Assembly: GCA_965227875.1 (NCBI GenBank) | Contig: OZ245783.1 | Coordinates: 4,340,001 to 4,404,000 of the forward strand | From: G965227875 sp965227875 | GTDB taxonomy: Bacteria; Pseudomonadota; Alphaproteobacteria; Rhizobiales; JAJFHC01 | Length of the DNA stretch: 64,000 nt | Direction of reading: 5' to 3' | In this document: piece by piece, positions 1 to 8,726 of the stretch | How the letters are laid out: every line of letters begins with the position of its first letter | How positions within the stretch are numbered: position 1 is the stretch's first letter | Program-made: the position numbers and the translations under genes | The notes under the pieces: model-generated | What the model saw: the letters and a program-made list of their open reading frames with translations, nothing else | Told to the model about the DNA's origin: nothing | Databases searched by the model: none

Positions 1-1
1 G

Positions 2-487
2 AAGGCGAGCGCGGCCAAACTCGCCGGGACAGTGGCCTACCGGCAGGAGAGACGGTCCAAGAACGGCAACCGGTTTGCCTTCGCCGGCTTCTCGGATCCG
101 ACCGGGCAGTTCGAGGCCATTGTTTTCTCCGACACGCTCGCCGTCGCGCGGGACGTGCTTGTCCAGGGCAACGCGGTCATCGCGACGGTCGAGGCGGAAC
201 TCGACGGCGAGGAGATCCGGCTTCGCCTGCAGTCGGTGCAGGCCATCGACGAGAAGGCCATGACCATCGAATCGGGCCTCAAGATCTTCGTCGACAAGAC
301 CGATCCCATCGAGAGCATCTGTGCGCGCCTGAAAACCGGTGGAAGTGCGCCTATCCTGTTCGTCGCCAGCGTCGACAACGGCTTGCGGGAGGTGGAAATC
401 GACCTCGGTTCGCAGTTCACGGTGACGCCCCAGGTCAAGGGCGCCATCAAGTCCGTGCCGGGGGTGCTCGACGTCCAGGAGATCTGA
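2..487 (+). CDS. dnaE: DNA polymerase III subunit alpha, C-terminal end (partial)
   Basis: Only the last 161 codons are in the window; the reading frame is open from base 2, so the gene continues off the left edge. The fragment reads as the OB-fold nucleic-acid binding region at the C-terminus of the replicative polymerase alpha subunit. It opens with a KLAGTV segment followed by a RRSKNGNRFAF stretch and a SDPTGQFEAIVF strand, the usual DnaE pattern, and ends in the VKGAIKSVPGVLDVQEI tail common in alphaproteobacterial DnaE. The catalytic PHP and polymerase domains lie outside the window, so activity cannot be judged. The next gene starts 79 bases downstream on the same strand. Confidence 0.9.
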   Translation, partial: KASAAKLAGTVAYRQERRSKNGNRFAFAGFSDPTGQFEAIVFSDTLAVARDVLVQGNAVIATVEAELDGEEIRLRLQSVQAIDEKAMTIESGLKIFVDKTDPIESICARLKTGGSAPILFVASVDNGLREVEIDLGSQFTVTPQVKGAIKSVPGVLDVQEI

Positions 488-566
488 TCTCCGGAACATG
501 AAACGGGTCGCTGGACCCCCTTTCCACGGGTATCCGGGTTTCTGTCATCCAACGACAGGAGCTCCC

Positions 567-1322
567 ATGGAACTGAACGAGAAGACCATCATTGTCACCG
601 GTGCGAGCAGCGGGATCGGCGCATCCGCAGCGCGCATCTTCGCTGAGGAAGGCGCGAATGTCGTGCTCGGGGCGCGGCGGAAGGACGAACTCGCCGCGCT
701 GGCCGGTCGCATCAACGGCGGCAATGGCCGGGCCGTTTATCTGCAGGGCGACGTCACCGAGGCCGCCTATGGCGAGGCCCTGACGGACCTTGCCTTGCGC
801 GAATTCGGCGGGCTTCACGGTGCCTTCAACAATGCAGGTACCCTGGGAGACATGTCTCCGGCACCTGAAATGCCGGAGGAAAACTGGCGTTTCGTCCTCG
901 ATACCAACCTGACCAGTGCGTTCCTGCTTGCGAAGGCGCAGATACCTGCGCTCCGGGCTGCTGGTGGCGGCGCCATCGTTTTCACGTCCTCATTCGTGGG
1001 AATCAGCAATGGCGGCCTGCCGGGCATGGCTGCCTACGCTGCGTCCAAGGCCGGATTGATGGGCCTGACGCGCTCGCTTGCCGCCGAGCACGCAGGGGAG
1101 GGCATTCGCGTGAACGCCCTTTTGCCGGGTGGAACGCACACCGCCATGGCCGGCGAAGATCCCGACGTCCTCGCCTATATCGGCGGGCTTCATCCGCTCA
1201 AGCGCCTCGCGCAGCCGCAGGAAATTGCCCATGCAGCGCTTTTCCTGCTGTCTGACAGGGCGAGTTTCGTGACGGGAAGTCCGCTGGTGGCCGATGGCGG
1301 GATATCGGTCCGGCTGGCGTGA
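567..1322 (+). CDS. SDR family oxidoreductase
   Basis: A 251-residue classical short-chain dehydrogenase/reductase, expected to be a cytosolic NAD(P)-dependent oxidoreductase. Visible motifs: the cofactor-binding TGASSGIG at residues 11-18, NNAG at 88-91, a serine pair near 141, and the YxxxK catalytic pair (Tyr157, Lys161) in YAASK. The C-terminal FVTGSPLVADGG is also typical. The ATG at 567 is chosen because AGGAG sits six bases upstream and the protein then begins at the usual MELNEKTIIVTG; the frame stays open to 498 but that extension is not family-like. The substrate cannot be read from sequence. It follows dnaE and converges on the BCCT carrier. Confidence 0.88.
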   Translation: MELNEKTIIVTGASSGIGASAARIFAEEGANVVLGARRKDELAALAGRINGGNGRAVYLQGDVTEAAYGEALTDLALREFGGLHGAFNNAGTLGDMSPAPEMPEENWRFVLDTNLTSAFLLAKAQIPALRAAGGGAIVFTSSFVGISNGGLPGMAAYAASKAGLMGLTRSLAAEHAGEGIRVNALLPGGTHTAMAGEDPDVLAYIGGLHPLKRLAQPQEIAHAALFLLSDRASFVTGSPLVADGGISVRLA

Positions 1323-1347
1323 AGGACGGCGGAACCGTAGAAAGTGA

Positions 1348-1381
1348 AACCGCCGCGCGACAGGAAAATCGCGCGGCGGTT
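1348..1381. terminator. Bidirectional terminator hairpin between SDR gene and BCCT carrier
   Basis: A perfect 13-bp inverted repeat (AACCGCCGCGCGA / TCGCGCGGCGGTT) with an 8-base loop lies between two convergent genes, 25 bases after the first stop and 20 bases beyond the second. There is no clear T-run on either side, so strength is uncertain. Confidence 0.7.
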
Positions 1382-1401
1382 CGCTCATTGTGCCAAGCCG
1401 A

Positions 1402-3009
1402 TCAGGCGTGACCGTCCTTGCGGGCACGGTTGAGGCCGATGAAGAGGCTGACGCACATCACCAGGAGAACGATGGTGAAGGGAAAGCCCGTCGATACGGC
1501 CATCGCCTGAAGGGCATTGAGGGCGCCTGCGCCGCCGACCAGCAGGAGGGCCGCCGCGACAAGGCCTTCGAAGCTGCACCAGAAGACGCGCTGGGAGACC
1601 GGTGCATCCGTCTTGCCCCCGGCGGTGATCGTGTCGATGACGAGCGAACCGGAGTCCGACGATGTCACGAAGAACACGATGACCAGCACGATCCCGATGA
1701 AGGACGTGATCGCGGCAAACGGCAGATCCTTGAGCATTTCGAACAGCTTGAGTTCGAGCGGTGCGGATTTCACCGCGGCATCCGCGTTGGCGATGACCTG
1801 GTCGATGGCCGTGCCGCCGAACGCCCCCATCCAGACCACCGAAACGAGGGTCGGGACGATGATCACGCAGAAGACGAACTCGCGCACGGTCCTACCCCGC
1901 GAAACGCGGGCGATGAACATGCCGACGAACGGCGACCAGGAAATCCACCAGGCCCAGTAGAACGCCGTCCAGCCCTGGCTGAAGTTGGCGTCTTCGCGTC
2001 CGAACGGGTTGGACAGCGGGACGATTTCCTTCGCATAGGCAATGCCGCCGGAGAAGATCGTTTCGACGATCGTGGCGGTAGGGCCGGCCAGAATGATGAA
2101 CAGAAGCAGGACCATCGCGATCCCGATATTGATCTCCGACAGCACCTTCACGCCACCATCGAGCCCCCGCAGGACGGAGATCAGCGCGACGGCGGTAATG
2201 GCCGAGATGAGCACCACTCTCGCCCCGTTGCCCGTTGGCGTGCCGAAGAGATAGTTGAGGCCCGCAAGTGCCTGTTCTGTGCCGAAACCAAGCGATGTCG
2301 CCAGCCCGAACAGCGTCGCGAACACCGCCAGAGTATCGATGATGTGGCCGGTCCAGCCCCAGACCGCCTCGCCGAAGATCGGGTAGAACGCGGATCGCAG
2401 GGTCAGCGGCAGGTTGTAGTTGTAGGCGAAAAAGGCGAGCGCCAGCGCCACGACGGCGTAAATCGCCCACGGGTGAAGCGCCCAGTGGAAGATCGTTGCC
2501 GCCATGCCCAGATTGCGGGCCGCTTCAACGTCGCCGGCTGCCGCACCCAGCGGCGCCCAGTCGGTCCGAACACCGTTCTCGACGGCCGTGCCGCCCATGG
2601 AAGATGCAAAATGCGACATCGGTTCGGATACGCCGAAGAACATGAGCCCGATGCCCATTCCCGCGGCGAACAGCATCGCGAACCAGCCAACGTAGCTGTA
2701 GTCAGGTTTGGCATCCGCACCGCCCAGCCTGATCTTGCCCAGCGGAGTGACCATCAGGACCAGGCAGAAAATGACGAAAAGGTTCGCCGACAACAGGAAA
2801 AACCAGTCGAAGGTCGATGTCAGCGCCGGTCGCAACCAGCCGAAAAAGCTCGTGGCGTCTTCCTGGAACATGAGTGTGATGAGGACGAACGCGACAATCG
2901 ACAATCCGGATATGAGGAAGACCGGATTGTGTATGTCGAGACCGAATGGCTGGATATTGTCTTGCCCGACCTCGTAATCGGTCTGCAAGCCATCGCTGCT
3001 TTCGCTCAT
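1402..3009 (-). CDS. BCCT family betaine/choline/carnitine transporter
   Basis: A 535-residue integral membrane protein of the betaine-choline-carnitine transporter family, which takes up quaternary-ammonium osmolytes with Na+ or H+. It shows about twelve hydrophobic segments, the GMGIGLMFFGVSEP stretch in the first third and the Trp-rich FYWAWWISWSPFVG signature (binding-site and gating helix) in the middle, followed by ARVSRGRTVREF. Length matches the family (500-700) but the long regulatory C-terminal tail of BetP-type proteins is absent. A start codon at 3009 is preceded by an AGGGAG element that is itself part of a small palindrome. Glycine betaine is the likeliest substrate, but choline or carnitine cannot be excluded. 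Confidence 0.92.
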   Translation of the reverse strand: MSESSDGLQTDYEVGQDNIQPFGLDIHNPVFLISGLSIVAFVLITLMFQEDATSFFGWLRPALTSTFDWFFLLSANLFVIFCLVLMVTPLGKIRLGGADAKPDYSYVGWFAMLFAAGMGIGLMFFGVSEPMSHFASSMGGTAVENGVRTDWAPLGAAAGDVEAARNLGMAATIFHWALHPWAIYAVVALALAFFAYNYNLPLTLRSAFYPIFGEAVWGWTGHIIDTLAVFATLFGLATSLGFGTEQALAGLNYLFGTPTGNGARVVLISAITAVALISVLRGLDGGVKVLSEINIGIAMVLLLFIILAGPTATIVETIFSGGIAYAKEIVPLSNPFGREDANFSQGWTAFYWAWWISWSPFVGMFIARVSRGRTVREFVFCVIIVPTLVSVVWMGAFGGTAIDQVIANADAAVKSAPLELKLFEMLKDLPFAAITSFIGIVLVIVFFVTSSDSGSLVIDTITAGGKTDAPVSQRVFWCSFEGLVAAALLLVGGAGALNALQAMAVSTGFPFTIVLLVMCVSLFIGLNRARKDGHA

Positions 3010-3424
3010 AGGAGTAACTCCCTAGTGGTTGACGTCCGGCGAACAATGTCCTTCGGGACACGCGTGTTTTTCTTGTGATTTTCTTGTCCGGAAAGTATCG
3101 CCCCGCACCGAACAGCCTTAACCGAACATGCCGGAACTGAGTCTGCCAAGTGCCCCGGCGACATTTTTTGGCTGATTCCGACGCAACGTGCCCGGTTGTG
3201 CACATGGCCGGCGCGTGGCGCTCATGCGTCAGCCAAAGACAGGTTGCATCGCAACAGGAATGGGACTATAAGCCGTCGCGATTCCACACGCGGGGATCAA
3301 GGGCAGCGGCACGCCCGCGCGATTGCATGTCAATCCAGGGCAACATAGCCGCCGGTCCTTCCGGTGTCATGCGAGCCATGACCACCCCCGCGGAGGCTTA
3401 ACCGGAGAAGAGGAGAACAGGGCC
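3010..3424. other. Divergent intergenic region between BCCT carrier and rpsB
   Basis: This 415-base gap holds the upstream regions of two divergent genes. On the left is a TGTCC-TTCG-GGACA hairpin (3047-3060) in the presumed 5' leader of the BCCT gene. On the right is a likely rpsB promoter near 3244-3272 and a leader of about 145 bases containing a small GTCAT/ATGAC hairpin (3366-3382). No gene was recognised. Confidence 0.6.
3244..3272 (+). promoter_or_regulatory. Putative sigma70-type promoter of rpsB-tsf
   Basis: TTGCAT (3244-3249), a 17-base spacer, then TATAAG (3267-3272). The -35 hexamer lies inside a GTTGC-ATC-GCAAC palindrome (3243-3255). Transcription would start near 3279, leaving a leader of about 145 bases. 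This is a match to the consensus only. Confidence 0.5.
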
Positions 3425-4480
3425 ATGGCTCTGCCTGAATTTTCTATGCGCCAGCTGCTTGAGGCCGGCGTTCACTTTGGACATCAGACCCACCGCTGGA
3501 ACCCCAAGATGGAGCAGTTCATCTTCGGGGCACGCAATAACATCCACATCATCGACCTTGCCCAGACCGTGCCGTTGCTGCACCAGGCTCTGGTCACGAT
3601 TCGCGATGTCGTCGCCGGCGGCGGACGTGTCCTGTTCGTGGGAACCAAGCGCCAGGCGTCCGATCCGATCGCCGAAGCCGCCAAGCGCTGCGCCCAGTAC
3701 TACATCAACCACCGCTGGCTCGGCGGCACGCTGACCAACTGGAAGACGATCTCGAACTCCATCCGCCGGTTGCGGACGCTCGAGGAAATGCTCGGCCAGA
3801 CCGACCTCGGTCTGACCAAGAAGGAACTCCTCCGCCTGACGAGGGAGAAGGAGAAACTCGACCGGGCGCTGGGCGGCATCAAGGACATGGGCGGCACGCC
3901 CGACCTCATTTTCGTCATCGACACCAACAAGGAGTCGATTGCGATCCAGGAAGCCAACAAGCTCGGGATTCCCGTCGTCGCCATTCTGGACAGCAACTGC
4001 GATCCCAACGGTATCGCGTGCCCGATCCCCGGCAACGACGACGCCGGACGTGCGATCAGCCTCTATTGCGACCTTCTGAGCCGCGCCGTCATCGACGGTA
4101 TTTCAGCCAGCCAGGACGCACTGGGCATCGACATCGGCGAATCGGAAGAGCCGGCTGTCGAGGTGCTGCCGGAAGAGACGCCCGCGGCCGCGGAAGAGGC
4201 AGCCGCCGGGACGGAAGATGGTGCTGGTGAAGACGGCGAGGAAGTGGAGCGTTACCGCGGCCTTGCCGAGCCCGATGGCGAACCCGACGACCTGAAGAAG
4301 ATTTCGGGCGTTGGACCGGTGCTCGAGAAGAAGCTGAACGAAATGGGTATTTTCCATTTCCGTCAAATTGCCGAGTTCTCCCTGGAAGACATTGCCAAGG
4401 TCGACGAGGAACTGAACTTCAAGGGTCGTATCGAGCGTGACGACTGGCTCGAACAGGCCCGCTCGCTGATGAGTGAATGA
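3425..4480 (+). CDS. rpsB: 30S ribosomal protein S2 with helix-hairpin-helix C-terminal extension
   Basis: Small-subunit ribosomal protein S2, 351 residues against about 240-260 in most bacteria. The first about 235 residues are a normal S2 (MRQLLEAGVHFGHQTHRWNP near the start, HRWLGGTLTNWKT, DLIFVIDTNKE). Residues about 236-287 are a Glu/Ala/Pro-rich acidic linker. Residues 288-351 (DLKKISGVGPVLEKKLNEMG...) form a helix-hairpin-helix-like module similar in pattern to tails seen on some alphaproteobacterial L21 and NuoE proteins. The ATG at 3425 is preceded by GAAGAGGAGAA; the upstream in-frame extension to 3323 is not S2-like. tsf follows 76 bases later. The extension may bind RNA or the ribosome; that is inference. 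Confidence 0.97.
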   Translation: MALPEFSMRQLLEAGVHFGHQTHRWNPKMEQFIFGARNNIHIIDLAQTVPLLHQALVTIRDVVAGGGRVLFVGTKRQASDPIAEAAKRCAQYYINHRWLGGTLTNWKTISNSIRRLRTLEEMLGQTDLGLTKKELLRLTREKEKLDRALGGIKDMGGTPDLIFVIDTNKESIAIQEANKLGIPVVAILDSNCDPNGIACPIPGNDDAGRAISLYCDLLSRAVIDGISASQDALGIDIGESEEPAVEVLPEETPAAAEEAAAGTEDGAGEDGEEVERYRGLAEPDGEPDDLKKISGVGPVLEKKLNEMGIFHFRQIAEFSLEDIAKVDEELNFKGRIERDDWLEQARSLMSE

Positions 4481-4556
4481 CGGCTTGAAGCAGGCCGGCG
4501 CATCCCCCGCGACCGCCGGCCCTGCCTCGCCGAGACGAAACGGAAAGGTTTGAAAA

Positions 4557-5486
4557 ATGACCACTATTACCGCCTCCATGGTGAAGGAGCTTCGCGAGAA
4601 GACCGGCGCCGGCATGATGGATTGCAAGAGCGCGCTGACAGAGAATGACGGCAGCATGGAAGCCGCTGTCGACTGGCTTCGGACGAAAGGCCTCGCGAAG
4701 GCCGCGAAGAAGGCCGGCCGCGTTGCCGCCGAAGGTCTTGTCGGGGTCTCCGCCTACGGAAACACCGCGGCCGTCGTCGAAGTGAACTCCGAAACCGACT
4801 TCGTGGCGCGGAACGAGAACTTCCAGAAGATGGTCGGGGAGATCTCCGCCCTCGCTCTCGAGACCGGCGGCGATCTTGATGCACTTCTGTCGGCCCAGTA
4901 TCCGGGCGCCGGCAAGTCGGTCGCCGATCACGTCAGCGAAATGGTCGGCACCATCGGTGAAAACATGACCGTGCGCCGGGCCGACGCCGTGAACGTGTCG
5001 GAAGGGGTCGTCGCGACCTACATCCACACGCAGGCCGCACCCGGCATGGGCAAGATCGGCGTGCTCGTCGGGATCGAATCCGGTGCCGACGCGGACGCAC
5101 TCAATGCGTTTGGCCGTCAGATCGCGATGCATGTCGCGGCTGCCAATCCGCTCGCCGTTACCCCCGACGAACTCGACCAGGATCTGGTTGCCCGCGAACG
5201 GGCGATCCTGGTGGACCAGGCGCGTGAATCCGGAAAGCCGGAAGAGGTCGTCCAGAAGATGGTCGATGGCCGTATGCGCAAGTTCTTCGAGGAGTCCGTG
5301 CTCCTGTCGCAGACGTTCGTCATCGACGGCGAAAACACCGTCGAAAAGGCGATCAAGATCAAGGGCGACGAACTCGGTGCGCCGATCAAGGTCACCCGTT
5401 TCGTGCGGTTTGCGCTCGGCGAAGGCATCGAAAAGGCCGAAGACGATTTCGCGGCCGAGGTCGCGGCCGCAGCGTCCGGAAACTGA
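4557..5486 (+). CDS. tsf: Elongation factor Ts
   Basis: Guanine-nucleotide exchange factor for EF-Tu, 309 residues, a normal length. The N-terminal UBA-like domain reads KELREKTGAGMMDCKSAL, and the TDFVARN motif (residues 80-86) that contacts EF-Tu is intact. It follows rpsB with a 76-base gap, the standard rpsB-tsf pair. A Rho-independent terminator-like hairpin follows before pyrH, so rpsB-tsf is probably one transcription unit with partial read-through into pyrH-frr. Confidence 0.97.
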   Translation: MTTITASMVKELREKTGAGMMDCKSALTENDGSMEAAVDWLRTKGLAKAAKKAGRVAAEGLVGVSAYGNTAAVVEVNSETDFVARNENFQKMVGEISALALETGGDLDALLSAQYPGAGKSVADHVSEMVGTIGENMTVRRADAVNVSEGVVATYIHTQAAPGMGKIGVLVGIESGADADALNAFGRQIAMHVAAANPLAVTPDELDQDLVARERAILVDQARESGKPEEVVQKMVDGRMRKFFEESVLLSQTFVIDGENTVEKAIKIKGDELGAPIKVTRFVRFALGEGIEKAEDDFAAEVAAAASGN

Positions 5487-5545
5487 CGGCGCACTCGCGC
5501 CTTGCGACAGGTTGCGCCGGCATCCGGCGCGAACCAACACATTCG

Positions 5546-5580
5546 AAAAGGCGATCCGTGAACACGCGGGTCGCCTTTTT
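5546..5580 (+). terminator. Rho-independent terminator after tsf
   Basis: A 15-bp stem with two G-U wobbles (AAAAGGCGATCCGTG pairing with CGCGGGTCGCCTTTT), a 4-base loop and a run of Ts at the end. It sits 59 bases after the tsf stop and 32 bases before pyrH. Confidence 0.8.
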
Positions 5581-5612
5581 CATCGACGGGTCAAGCTGAA
5601 GGAACGTTACGC

Positions 5613-6338
5613 ATGTCGACCGAACCGCGGTATCGCCGAGTTTTGCTGAAAGTGTCCGGTGAGGCGCTTATGGGCGATCAGCCGTTCGGGATTGACATGA
5701 ATACGGTGTCGCGCGTTGCGTCCGAGGTCGCCGACGCCGCGGCGCTCGGTGTCCAGATCTGCCTCGTGATCGGCGGCGGCAATATCTTTCGCGGGCTGAC
5801 CGGAGCCGCACAGGGCATGGAGCGGGCCAATGCCGACTACATGGGCATGCTGGCGACGGTCATGAACGCGCTCGCCATGAGAAATGCGCTGGAAAATGCC
5901 GGCGTCACGGCCCGCGTCCTCTCCGCCATCCCGATGCCCAGCGTTTGCGAGCCCTTCATCCGGCAGCGCGGCCTGCGGCATCTCGAGAAGGGCAGGGTGG
6001 TGATCTTCGCCGCCGGCACCGGAAACCCGTTCTTCACGACGGACACCGGCGCTGCCCTGCGGGCCGCCGAGATGAACTGCGACGCCCTGCTCAAGGGCAC
6101 CAGCGTCGACGGCATCTACTCCAGCGACCCCAAGAAGGACTCCGACGCGGAACGGTATGACAGGTTGACGTACATGGATGTGCTGTCCCGCGACCTCAAG
6201 GTCATGGATGCCGCCGCGATCACGCTTGCGCGCGAGAACGAGATACCTATCGTGGTGTTCTCCATCAAGGTGCCGGGTGCTTTCGTTTCGCTGCTGCAGG
6301 GCAATGGCCGTTCAACCGTTGTCGACAACGCCGGTTAA
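5613..6338 (+). CDS. pyrH: UMP kinase
   Basis: Bacterial uridylate kinase (UMP to UDP, ATP-dependent) of the amino-acid kinase fold; cytosolic, hexameric in the family. 241 residues, normal. Visible motifs: LLKVSGEALMG at the start, GGGNIFRG phosphate loop, the FFTTDTGAALRAAE segment and DALLKGTSVDGIYSSDPKK near the ATP site. It lies in the conserved tsf-pyrH-frr-uppS-cdsA order. A GGAA element precedes the ATG. Confidence 0.97.
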   Translation: MSTEPRYRRVLLKVSGEALMGDQPFGIDMNTVSRVASEVADAAALGVQICLVIGGGNIFRGLTGAAQGMERANADYMGMLATVMNALAMRNALENAGVTARVLSAIPMPSVCEPFIRQRGLRHLEKGRVVIFAAGTGNPFFTTDTGAALRAAEMNCDALLKGTSVDGIYSSDPKKDSDAERYDRLTYMDVLSRDLKVMDAAAITLARENEIPIVVFSIKVPGAFVSLLQGNGRSTVVDNAG

Positions 6339-6447
6339 CGGGCATAATAAGTTCCCTGCGTGACAGATTCCGGTGGCCGGACCCTTTCGGCTCGCCCAAT
6401 AACGACGTGGCCCGAAGCCGGCTGCACAATCCCAAGAGGAAACCAAC

Positions 6448-7011
6448 ATGTCCGATCAGGAATTTGACATTGACGAACTGGACCGGCGCATGCGCGGAGC
6501 GGTCAGTGTGCTGCACGAGGAATTCGGGGGATTGAGAACGGGCCGTGCGTCGGCAAGCCTTCTGGAACCGGTCGTCGTTGACGCCTATGGCTCCCAGATG
6601 CCGATGAACCAGGTCGGAACGATCGGTGTTCCCGAACCGCGGATGTTGTCGGTTCAGGTCTGGGACAAGAGCCTCGTGGCCGCAGTCGAAAAGGCGATCC
6701 GGGTTTCGAATCTCGGTCTCAATCCCGTGGTCGACGGCCAGACTGTCCGGGTGCCGATTCCGGAGCTGAACGAGGAGCGCCGCCAGGAACTCACCAAGGT
6801 CGCCAGCCAGTATGCCGAGCAGGCCCGCGTTGCGGTCCGCAATGTCCGCCGGGACGGCATGGACCAGCTCAAGCGCCTCGAGAAGGACGGCGACATGGGC
6901 CAGGACGAGCACAAGGCCTGGGCTGAAGAGGTCCAGGAGCTGACGGATACGATCATCAAGGAAATCGACGAGGCACTGGCCAAGAAAGACGAAGAGATCA
7001 TGCAGGTCTGA
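6448..7011 (+). CDS. frr: Ribosome recycling factor
   Basis: 187 residues, the usual length. Splits post-termination ribosomes together with EF-G. The protein shows the family motifs GLRTGRASASLLEPVVV, the central APEPRMLSVQVWD-like strand and the long helical RRDGMDQLKRLEKD segment near the C-terminus. AAGAGGAAA upstream of the ATG at 6448 supports the start. It follows pyrH after 109 bases. Confidence 0.97.
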   Translation: MSDQEFDIDELDRRMRGAVSVLHEEFGGLRTGRASASLLEPVVVDAYGSQMPMNQVGTIGVPEPRMLSVQVWDKSLVAAVEKAIRVSNLGLNPVVDGQTVRVPIPELNEERRQELTKVASQYAEQARVAVRNVRRDGMDQLKRLEKDGDMGQDEHKAWAEEVQELTDTIIKEIDEALAKKDEEIMQV

Positions 7012-7062
7012 CGACGGCCTGCCGTACCCCGACCGCCAACTCCCGCTGGAACGCTCACTGAA

Positions 7063-7824
7063 ATGCTCGAGTCCAAGCCGACGCAACCGACCGCGGGACA
7101 CAAGCAGCCGGCGCACGAGTCCGCGATTCCGCAACATGTCGCCATCATCATGGACGGTAACGGAAGGTGGGCGGCCAAGAGGTCGTTGCCCCGTTCCGCG
7201 GGACACCAGCAGGGTGTTCGCAACGTCCGCGAAGTCGTCCGCTGCGCCGGGGAGCGGGGGATCCGCTACCTGACCCTGTTTTCCTTCAGCTCTGAAAACT
7301 GGCAGAGACCGGTCGACGAGGTCGATTATCTCATGGGGCTGCTGAAGCGCTTCATCCGTCAGGACCTGGCCGACCTCCACAAGGCGGGCGTCCGCGTGAA
7401 GGTGATCGGTCGGCGCGACGATCTCGACGCGGAAATCCTGGCGCTCATCGAGGAAGCTGAACGCCTGACCGCCGGAAACGAGAAAATGACGGTTGTCGTC
7501 GCGTTCAACTACGGCAGTCGGGACGAGATCGCGCGCGCGTTCCGGGCCATGCAGGCCGCGGTGCAGGCCGGTGATCTCTCAGCTGACGACGTCAGTGCGG
7601 AAACCGTCGACCGGTTTCTCGACACGGCGACTATCCCGGACCCTGACCTCGTGATCCGGACCAGCGGCGAACAGAGACTCAGCAATTTCCTGCTTTGGCA
7701 GTCGGCCTATGCCGAGTTCGTCTTCGCCGAAGAGTACTGGCCGGATTTCGATGCGGCGTGTCTCGACGCGGCGCTCGAGAGCTACGGCAAACGCGAGAGA
7801 CGTTTCGGCCGGGTTACGGCATAA
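7063..7824 (+). CDS. uppS: Isoprenyl transferase (undecaprenyl diphosphate synthase)
   Basis: cis-Prenyltransferase that extends farnesyl diphosphate with isopentenyl units to the lipid carrier used for peptidoglycan. 253 residues. The catalytic Asp31 is in IIMDGNGRWA, followed by the LFSFSSENW substrate loop and the C-terminal IRTSGEQRLSNFLLWQ diphosphate-binding motif. The N-terminal 22 residues before PQHVAIIMD are slightly long; the ATG at 7063 has only a weak ribosome site. It feeds the same envelope pathway as dxr two genes on. Confidence 0.96.
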   Translation: MLESKPTQPTAGHKQPAHESAIPQHVAIIMDGNGRWAAKRSLPRSAGHQQGVRNVREVVRCAGERGIRYLTLFSFSSENWQRPVDEVDYLMGLLKRFIRQDLADLHKAGVRVKVIGRRDDLDAEILALIEEAERLTAGNEKMTVVVAFNYGSRDEIARAFRAMQAAVQAGDLSADDVSAETVDRFLDTATIPDPDLVIRTSGEQRLSNFLLWQSAYAEFVFAEEYWPDFDAACLDAALESYGKRERRFGRVTA

Positions 7825-7872
7825 TAGGGTCCATCAAGGGGAACGCGCCCGTCCGGGAGGGCGCGGCGAGGG

Positions 7873-7900
7873 ACAGACAGGATTTTACAGACAGGATTTT
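7873..7900 (+). repeat. Perfect 14-base tandem duplication covering the cdsA ribosome-binding site
   Basis: ACAGACAGGATTTT occurs twice head to tail (7873-7886 and 7887-7900) and ends one base before the cdsA ATG. Each copy carries an AGGA that can act as a Shine-Dalgarno sequence; the downstream copy is at the workable distance. Confidence 0.85.
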
Positions 7901-7901
7901 C

Positions 7902-8726
7902 ATGACTCGCGAATTGCGGCTCAGGATCGTTTCGGCTGCCGTCATGTTGCCGATCGTTGTCGCGGACGTATTGCTTGGCGGCTACTGGTTTCAGGTCTTT
8001 GCGCTCGCGATCGCCGTGGCGATTGCCTGGGAGTATTTCAAGCTCGTCGACGGGCAGGCGTGGACAGCGGGCTTTTTCGTCGTGTCGATTGCCCTCGTGG
8101 CCTGCTGGTTCGAGGGTTATGTGGTCGAGGCGCCGTGGATCGTCGAACTTGCCATCCTCGTGGCGGCCCTGGTCGTCGCGACCGGTCTTGCCTTTGCGCG
8201 CAAGGGCCGGCCGGGCTGGACAATCATCGCGGTGCCCTATGTGGCCCTGCCGCTCATCTCGCTGATAACGCTGCGGGATTCCGTGGAACTGGGACTCGCA
8301 GCAGTGCTCTGGATTTTCTGTGTCGTCTGGGCGACCGACATCGCGGCCTATTTCGCCGGTAGAACGTTCGGCGGGCCGAAGCTCGCGCCGAGGGCGTCGC
8401 CCAACAAGACCTGGTCCGGGCTGATCGGCGGGATGGCGGGTGCAGCGCTGGCGGGTGCGGTGACGACCTGGATTCTCGGCATGGGGTCCGCGGCGGGACT
8501 GGCAGCGGTCAGTGCGCTCCTGGCGGTATCCGCCCAGGCCGGCGACATTTTCGAGTCGGCGATGAAGCGGACGTTCGGGGTAAAGGACAGCAGCAATCTC
8601 ATACCCGGCCATGGCGGGGTGATGGACCGGGTGGACGGGATGGTTGTTGCCGTCACGGTGGCGTGTGCTATTGGTGTCTTCAGATCGGGGACGGACATGG
8701 CGGCGCAGGGAATCCTGGTATGGTAG
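7902..8726 (+). CDS. cdsA: Phosphatidate cytidylyltransferase
   Basis: Makes CDP-diacylglycerol from phosphatidate and CTP; integral inner-membrane enzyme at the head of phospholipid synthesis. 274 residues with about seven hydrophobic segments. The C-terminal CDP-diglyceride synthase signature is clear: SAMKRTFGVKDSSNLIPGHG followed by GVMDRVDG. The frame is open upstream into uppS, but ATG 7902 (MTRELRLRIVSA) is the first sensible start and has AGGA in front. The end overlaps dxr by seven bases. Confidence 0.95.
   Translation: MTRELRLRIVSAAVMLPIVVADVLLGGYWFQVFALAIAVAIAWEYFKLVDGQAWTAGFFVVSIALVACWFEGYVVEAPWIVELAILVAALVVATGLAFARKGRPGWTIIAVPYVALPLISLITLRDSVELGLAAVLWIFCVVWATDIAAYFAGRTFGGPKLAPRASPNKTWSGLIGGMAGAALAGAVTTWILGMGSAAGLAAVSALLAVSAQAGDIFESAMKRTFGVKDSSNLIPGHGGVMDRVDGMVVAVTVACAIGVFRSGTDMAAQGILVW

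Noticed and set aside
1390..3078. 562-codon plus-strand frame opposite the BCCT carrier
   Set aside because: Charged, low-complexity antisense of a membrane protein gene; the BCCT motifs on the other strand are unambiguous.
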